From CAYRGC01 sp964423795 (lineage in GTDB: Bacteria; Patescibacteriota; Gracilibacteria; Peribacterales; Peribacteraceae), in the NCBI GenBank assembly GCA_964423795.1, contig CAYRGC010000022.1, forward strand, positions 1 through 15,815: DNA of 15,815 nucleotides. Direction: 5' to 3'. Position 1 is the stretch's first letter, and each line of letters starts with the position of its first letter. This document shows positions 13,481 through 15,815 of the stretch, piece by piece. The position numbers and the translations under genes are program-made. The notes below the pieces were generated by a model. That model ran no database searches and was not told the origin of the DNA. It was given only the letters and a program-made list of their open reading frames with translations.

Positions 13481-13507
13481 AAGTCCGGAGGCGTCCCGTT
13501 CGATGCG

Positions 13508-13696
13508 TTACGGCGAATACCCGTTCTTGAGGACATCCGCTCGCAGCAGTTCACGCAGGTCTTCGAATTCTTCATCATGGATGATGCGTCGGGTGATGTC
13601 TTTATTGGTCATCGGAACGCCGTTGCCGTTCTTGTGCGCGACGGATGTGCCGTTGAAAGCATGAGTGCCGTCGTCTGCTGAAAAATCGAGGGCCAT
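13508..13696 (-). CDS. Upstream fragment of the interrupted repeat protein (62 aa)
   Basis: This frame runs from a promoter-proximal ATG to the TAA. It encodes a polar leader (MALDFSADDGTHAFNGTSVA) and the first half of repeat 1, ending NGYSP. On its own it has no complete domain. The promoter and start context are like those of active genes in the window, so the fragment is likely transcribed. Confidence 0.5.
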   Translation of the reverse strand: MALDFSADDGTHAFNGTSVAHKNGNGVPMTNKDITRRIIHDEEFEDLRELLRADVLKNGYSP

Positions 13697-13717
13697 GGGA
13701 GTTCTCGCAAGGAGCCG

Positions 13718-13745
13718 ACGATACCTAGGGTACGACCGAAGTCAA
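13718..13745 (-). promoter_or_regulatory. Sigma70-like promoter of the tandem-repeat gene
   Basis: On the minus strand TTGACT (13745-13740, 5/6) lies 16 nt from TATCGT (13723-13718, 4/6). The -10 ends 21 nt before the ATG at 13696, giving a leader of about 15 nt that lacks a Shine-Dalgarno. Confidence 0.6.
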
Positions 13746-13800
13746 AGAAGCGGAGGGGCCCTATCCGTTTTTCGTTGAGCGGATGCCTCGATCGGGCACG

Positions 13801-14598
13801 TCAGACGGCTGTTTCCTGGGAAGTATCGATATCCGGCCGAGGCGCCCCCTCCTGGGTCGCCGACGCGGCTTCCTCGCCGTGAGCCGCCTCGACGGCTTCG
13901 ATCGCGGCGACGATCTCACCGACCTCGCGCATTAGGTGGATCTCCTCGTTTCCCGCACCGGGAGCGAACATGCGGAAACCCCTGGTCTTATCGCGGGTGC
14001 TGTTTGACGGCGTGCCGCCCCTACCCGGGCGCCTGTATTCACGGGGCTTCATGGTCACCGGCTTGGCGCTGTAGTCCTTCTCCTTGTGGATGCGAACGAG
14101 CATCGCCTGCGCGCACCGGCGGAGGGGCTCGGAGCCCTCTCGTACCGCCTTCTCAAGAAACGGTTCGGCGAGATCGTCGCGTTTCATCGACAGGTGGATA
14201 AGGCCTTCCACCGCGTCCACTTCCGGGAGTTGCGGGCGGTTCTCGTTGATCACGCGCAGTGCCCGATCCCATTCGCAGCGGCGGACGGATCGGGCGAGGA
14301 GCTGCAGGAACGTTCGGGCCCGCGACTCGTTTCCCGGCGGGCAGATGCTGATGATGCGCAGGAACAGGTTGCGCAGCGTGAGCGACTCCGGTTCGGTTTC
14401 GCTCCCCGCGGTCAGCAGGTTCTTCACGTCGTCCGCGGTGCGATGCGTGACTTCCTCGGTGACGCGCTCCGGCGCGACCATGGAATCGGCCGTCGTGAGC
14501 ATGCCTTCGACGGCGCCGTTGCCGGTGGCGTCGGCGTCCAGCGGCTGATCGGGAACGTACGTCAGCAGCAGTGGGCCTTGGTTTTCCAGGGGCGTCAT
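13801..14598 (-). CDS. Hypothetical protein (265 aa), TPR-like middle region
   Basis: I do not recognise this protein. An acidic, disordered N-terminus (about residues 1-75) is followed by helices that look like TPR or similar repeats (LRNLFLRIISICPPGNESRA, then ARTFLQLLARSVRRCEWDRA and AVEGLIHLSMKRDDLAEPF). A basic Pro/Arg/Gly linker comes next (KPREYRRPGRGGTPSNSTRDK), and an acidic Ala/Glu-rich tail with one helix ends the protein. Such proteins often act as scaffolds, but that is inference. It has an AAGGGGAG element 4 nt before ATG, one of only two genes in the window with a Shine-Dalgarno-like sequence. It lies 154 nt downstream of dnaK, separated by a repeat, and 104 nt upstream of the tandem-repeat gene. 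Confidence 0.75.
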   Translation of the reverse strand: MTPLENQGPLLLTYVPDQPLDADATGNGAVEGMLTTADSMVAPERVTEEVTHRTADDVKNLLTAGSETEPESLTLRNLFLRIISICPPGNESRARTFLQLLARSVRRCEWDRALRVINENRPQLPEVDAVEGLIHLSMKRDDLAEPFLEKAVREGSEPLRRCAQAMLVRIHKEKDYSAKPVTMKPREYRRPGRGGTPSNSTRDKTRGFRMFAPGAGNEEIHLMREVGEIVAAIEAVEAAHGEEAASATQEGAPRPDIDTSQETAV

Positions 14599-14712
14599 AT
14601 CGCTCCCCTTCTATCGCGAAACGGGCCGTCGAGCCAGTTTCTTCGGTCGGACGGCCATCGTTTCGGCTTCGTGGAGAGGAAAGTTTCTTTCACTTCTTCT
14701 CGTCGTCCACCG

Positions 14713-14748
14713 GCCTTCGTCCGCCTCGGCGGACTACGGCCGGCAAGC
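14713..14748 (+). repeat. GCCTTCG...CAAGC palindromic repeat, copy 2
   Basis: A 36-nt element whose halves GCCTTCGTCCGCC and GGCGGACTACGGC pair at 11 of 13 positions around a 2-nt TC centre. It begins 4 nt after the dnaK stop (reading the minus strand) and could fold in the dnaK transcript end. It is homologous to the copy at 8081-8117 and in the same orientation. Confidence 0.65.
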
Positions 14749-14752
14749 CACC

Positions 14753-15815
14753 TTATTTATCATCAACGATTTCTGCATCGACTGCGCCCCCTTTCTTATC
14801 TGTAGCATTGGCGGAGTCCGTTTTGGCCTGTTCCTTCTTCTGCGCCTCCTCGTAGACGATCTTCCCGATGTCCTGGGCGGCGGTGCCGAGCTCCTCGGTG
14901 CTCTTCTTGAGCTGCTCGAGGGTCGCATCCTCCTTCTTTAGGAGGTCCTTGAGGTCGCTCACCTTGCCGTTCACCTTCTTCTTCACGTCGTCGGGGATCT
15001 TCGCGTCGTACTCGCGCATCTGCTTCTCGACGGTGAAGACGAGGGCGTCGGCCTGGTTGCGGGCGTCGATGGTCTCGCGCTTCTTCTTGTCGGCCTCGGC
15101 GTTGAGCTCGGCGTCCTTCTTCATCTTCTCCACCTCCTCCTTGCTGAGGCCCGTGGAGCCCTGGATGGTGATGTGCTGCTCCTTGCCCGTGCCCTTGTCC
15201 TTCGCGCGGACGGAGAGAATGCCGTTCGTGTCGAGGTCGAACGTCACCTCGATCTGCGGCATGCCGCGCGGAGCGGCGAGGATGCCGTCGAGGATGAAGC
15301 GCCCGAGCGACTTGTTGTCGCGCGCGAACTCGCGCTCGCCCTGCACGACGTGGATCTCCACCGAGCTCTGGTTGTCCGCGGCCGTGCTGAAGACCTGGCT
15401 CTTGCTCGTGGGGATCTTCGAGTTGCGCTCGATGAGCTTGGTGGCGACGCCGCCGAGGGTCTCGATGCCCATCGAGAGCGGGGTCACGTCCACGAGGACG
15501 ATGTCCTTGTCGATGTCGCCGCCGATGACGCCCGCCTGGATGGCCGCGCCGATCGCGACCACCTCGTCGGGGTTCACGCCCTGGTGCGGATCCTTGCCGA
15601 AGAGCTCCTTCACTTTCGCGACGACGGCCGGCATGCGCGTCATGCCTCCGACGAGCACGACCTCGTCGATGTCCTTCTTGGAGAGGCCGGCGTCCTTGAG
15701 GGCGGCCTCGCACGGCACCGCCGTCTTCTCGATCAGGTGTTGGACGAGGGCTTCGAGCTTCGCGCGCGTGAGCTTGAGGTTCCGGTGCTTGGGGCCGGAC
15801 GCGTCCGCCGTGATG
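14753..15815 (-). CDS. dnaK: Chaperone protein DnaK (Hsp70), 5' part outside window
   Basis: The C-terminal ~353 residues of the Hsp70 chaperone DnaK, which binds exposed hydrophobic segments in an ATP-driven cycle with DnaJ and GrpE. The frame runs off the right edge: it enters at ITADASGPKH, passes ALKDAGLSKKDIDEVVLVGG and MTRMP, then NPDEVVAIGAAIQAGVI at the end of the ATPase domain, the linker DIVLVDVTPLSMGIETLGG, the beta substrate-binding domain (SSVEIHVVQGER, then PRGMPQIEVTFDLDTNGIL) and the helical lid, ending AVDAEIVDDK. The C-terminal EIVDDK resembles the usual EEVD-like acidic tail of bacterial DnaK. The GTG at 15718 is not the start, since homology continues upstream to 15814. 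No defect is visible. Confidence 0.98.
   Translation of the reverse strand, partial: ITADASGPKHRNLKLTRAKLEALVQHLIEKTAVPCEAALKDAGLSKKDIDEVVLVGGMTRMPAVVAKVKELFGKDPHQGVNPDEVVAIGAAIQAGVIGGDIDKDIVLVDVTPLSMGIETLGGVATKLIERNSKIPTSKSQVFSTAADNQSSVEIHVVQGEREFARDNKSLGRFILDGILAAPRGMPQIEVTFDLDTNGILSVRAKDKGTGKEQHITIQGSTGLSKEEVEKMKKDAELNAEADKKKRETIDARNQADALVFTVEKQMREYDAKIPDDVKKKVNGKVSDLKDLLKKEDATLEQLKKSTEELGTAAQDIGKIVYEEAQKKEQAKTDSANATDKKGGAVDAEIVDDK

Larger units (their letters stand above)
12038..13696 (-). pseudogene. Tandem-repeat hypothetical gene interrupted by one in-frame TAA
   Basis: Read on the minus strand, one continuous frame of 552 codons from ATG 13696 is broken only by a TAA at 13510-13508 (codon 63). 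Three tandem repeats of about 75 residues are visible, each with LRELL or VREAI, then V-x-x-(N/D)-(G/C)-x-S, a P-(F/W)-P turn, T-R and an I/V-rich helix with a P-x-x-E-R end. In repeat 1 the stop falls exactly where repeat 2 has Glu (NGYSP-stop-R-I-E-R-D against NGYSPERMERD), and the codon in repeat 2 is GAA. A single G-to-T change explains it. After the repeats come a basic region and a helical C-terminal domain. It has its own promoter. It could be a recent pseudogene, a sequencing error, or a gene still expressed from an internal start. Confidence 0.65.

Noticed and set aside
13508..13510. TAA reassigned as a sense codon
   Set aside because: TAA ends other genes here, for example rplI (611-613) and recQ (3028-3026), and the known CPR code change concerns UGA, not UAA.
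1..15815. CRISPR array or a complete mobile element
   Set aside because: I found no regularly spaced identical repeats, no Cas genes, and no transposase or integrase; only the short palindromic repeats listed.

Overview
This is a GC-rich bacterial window of mostly housekeeping genes, with short intergenic gaps and several orphan proteins. The organism is probably an uncultivated bacterium, and my best guess is a Patescibacteria/CPR lineage. That guess rests on the gene style (compact mixed-strand genes, orphan proteins of low complexity), on starts that almost never carry a Shine-Dalgarno sequence, and on intergenic palindromic repeats. Nothing here is a decisive phylogenetic marker.

Layout. 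Positions 85-1567 (+) hold a sigma70-like promoter, rplI (ribosomal protein bL9) and, 9 nt later, a cytoplasmic Ser/Thr protein kinase. Positions 1596-2790 are AT-richer: a cupin protein (-), a near-consensus extended -10 promoter, and an orphan gene with a real Shine-Dalgarno (+), flanked by two imperfect 30-bp direct repeats. Positions 2812-2888 (-) encode a tRNA with a UAU anticodon, predicted to read the rare Ile codon AUA; its promoter lies just after recQ. Positions 3026-4546 (-) are a short RecQ helicase. Positions 4581-5152 hold two small membrane-protein genes facing apart, the minus one with an intrinsic terminator. A long REP-like hairpin (5185-5257) separates the second from the CCA-adding enzyme cca (-), which follows an orphan 416-aa gene (-) with a clear promoter.

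Positions 7974-8259 are repeat-bearing intergenic DNA that carries two decayed look-alikes of the next gene's N-terminus. Then, on the plus strand, come an endonuclease IV-like TIM-barrel protein, a DUF1501 protein with a Tat-type signal, GAPDH (gap) and a 105-aa orphan. On the minus strand are the 3' two-thirds of dnaK (cut by the window edge), a 265-aa orphan, and a 552-codon gene of three tandem ~75-residue repeats that is broken by one in-frame TAA.

Themes. Translation and RNA maturation (bL9, tRNA, cca), DNA repair (recQ, nfo-like), protein folding (dnaK) and central carbon metabolism (gap) are side by side without forming one pathway. The observations most worth a second look are the UAU-anticodon tRNA-Ile, the single-nonsense interruption of the tandem-repeat gene, the N-terminal look-alikes upstream of the endonuclease gene, and a genome-style start context in which ATG follows a pyrimidine tract instead of a Shine-Dalgarno.
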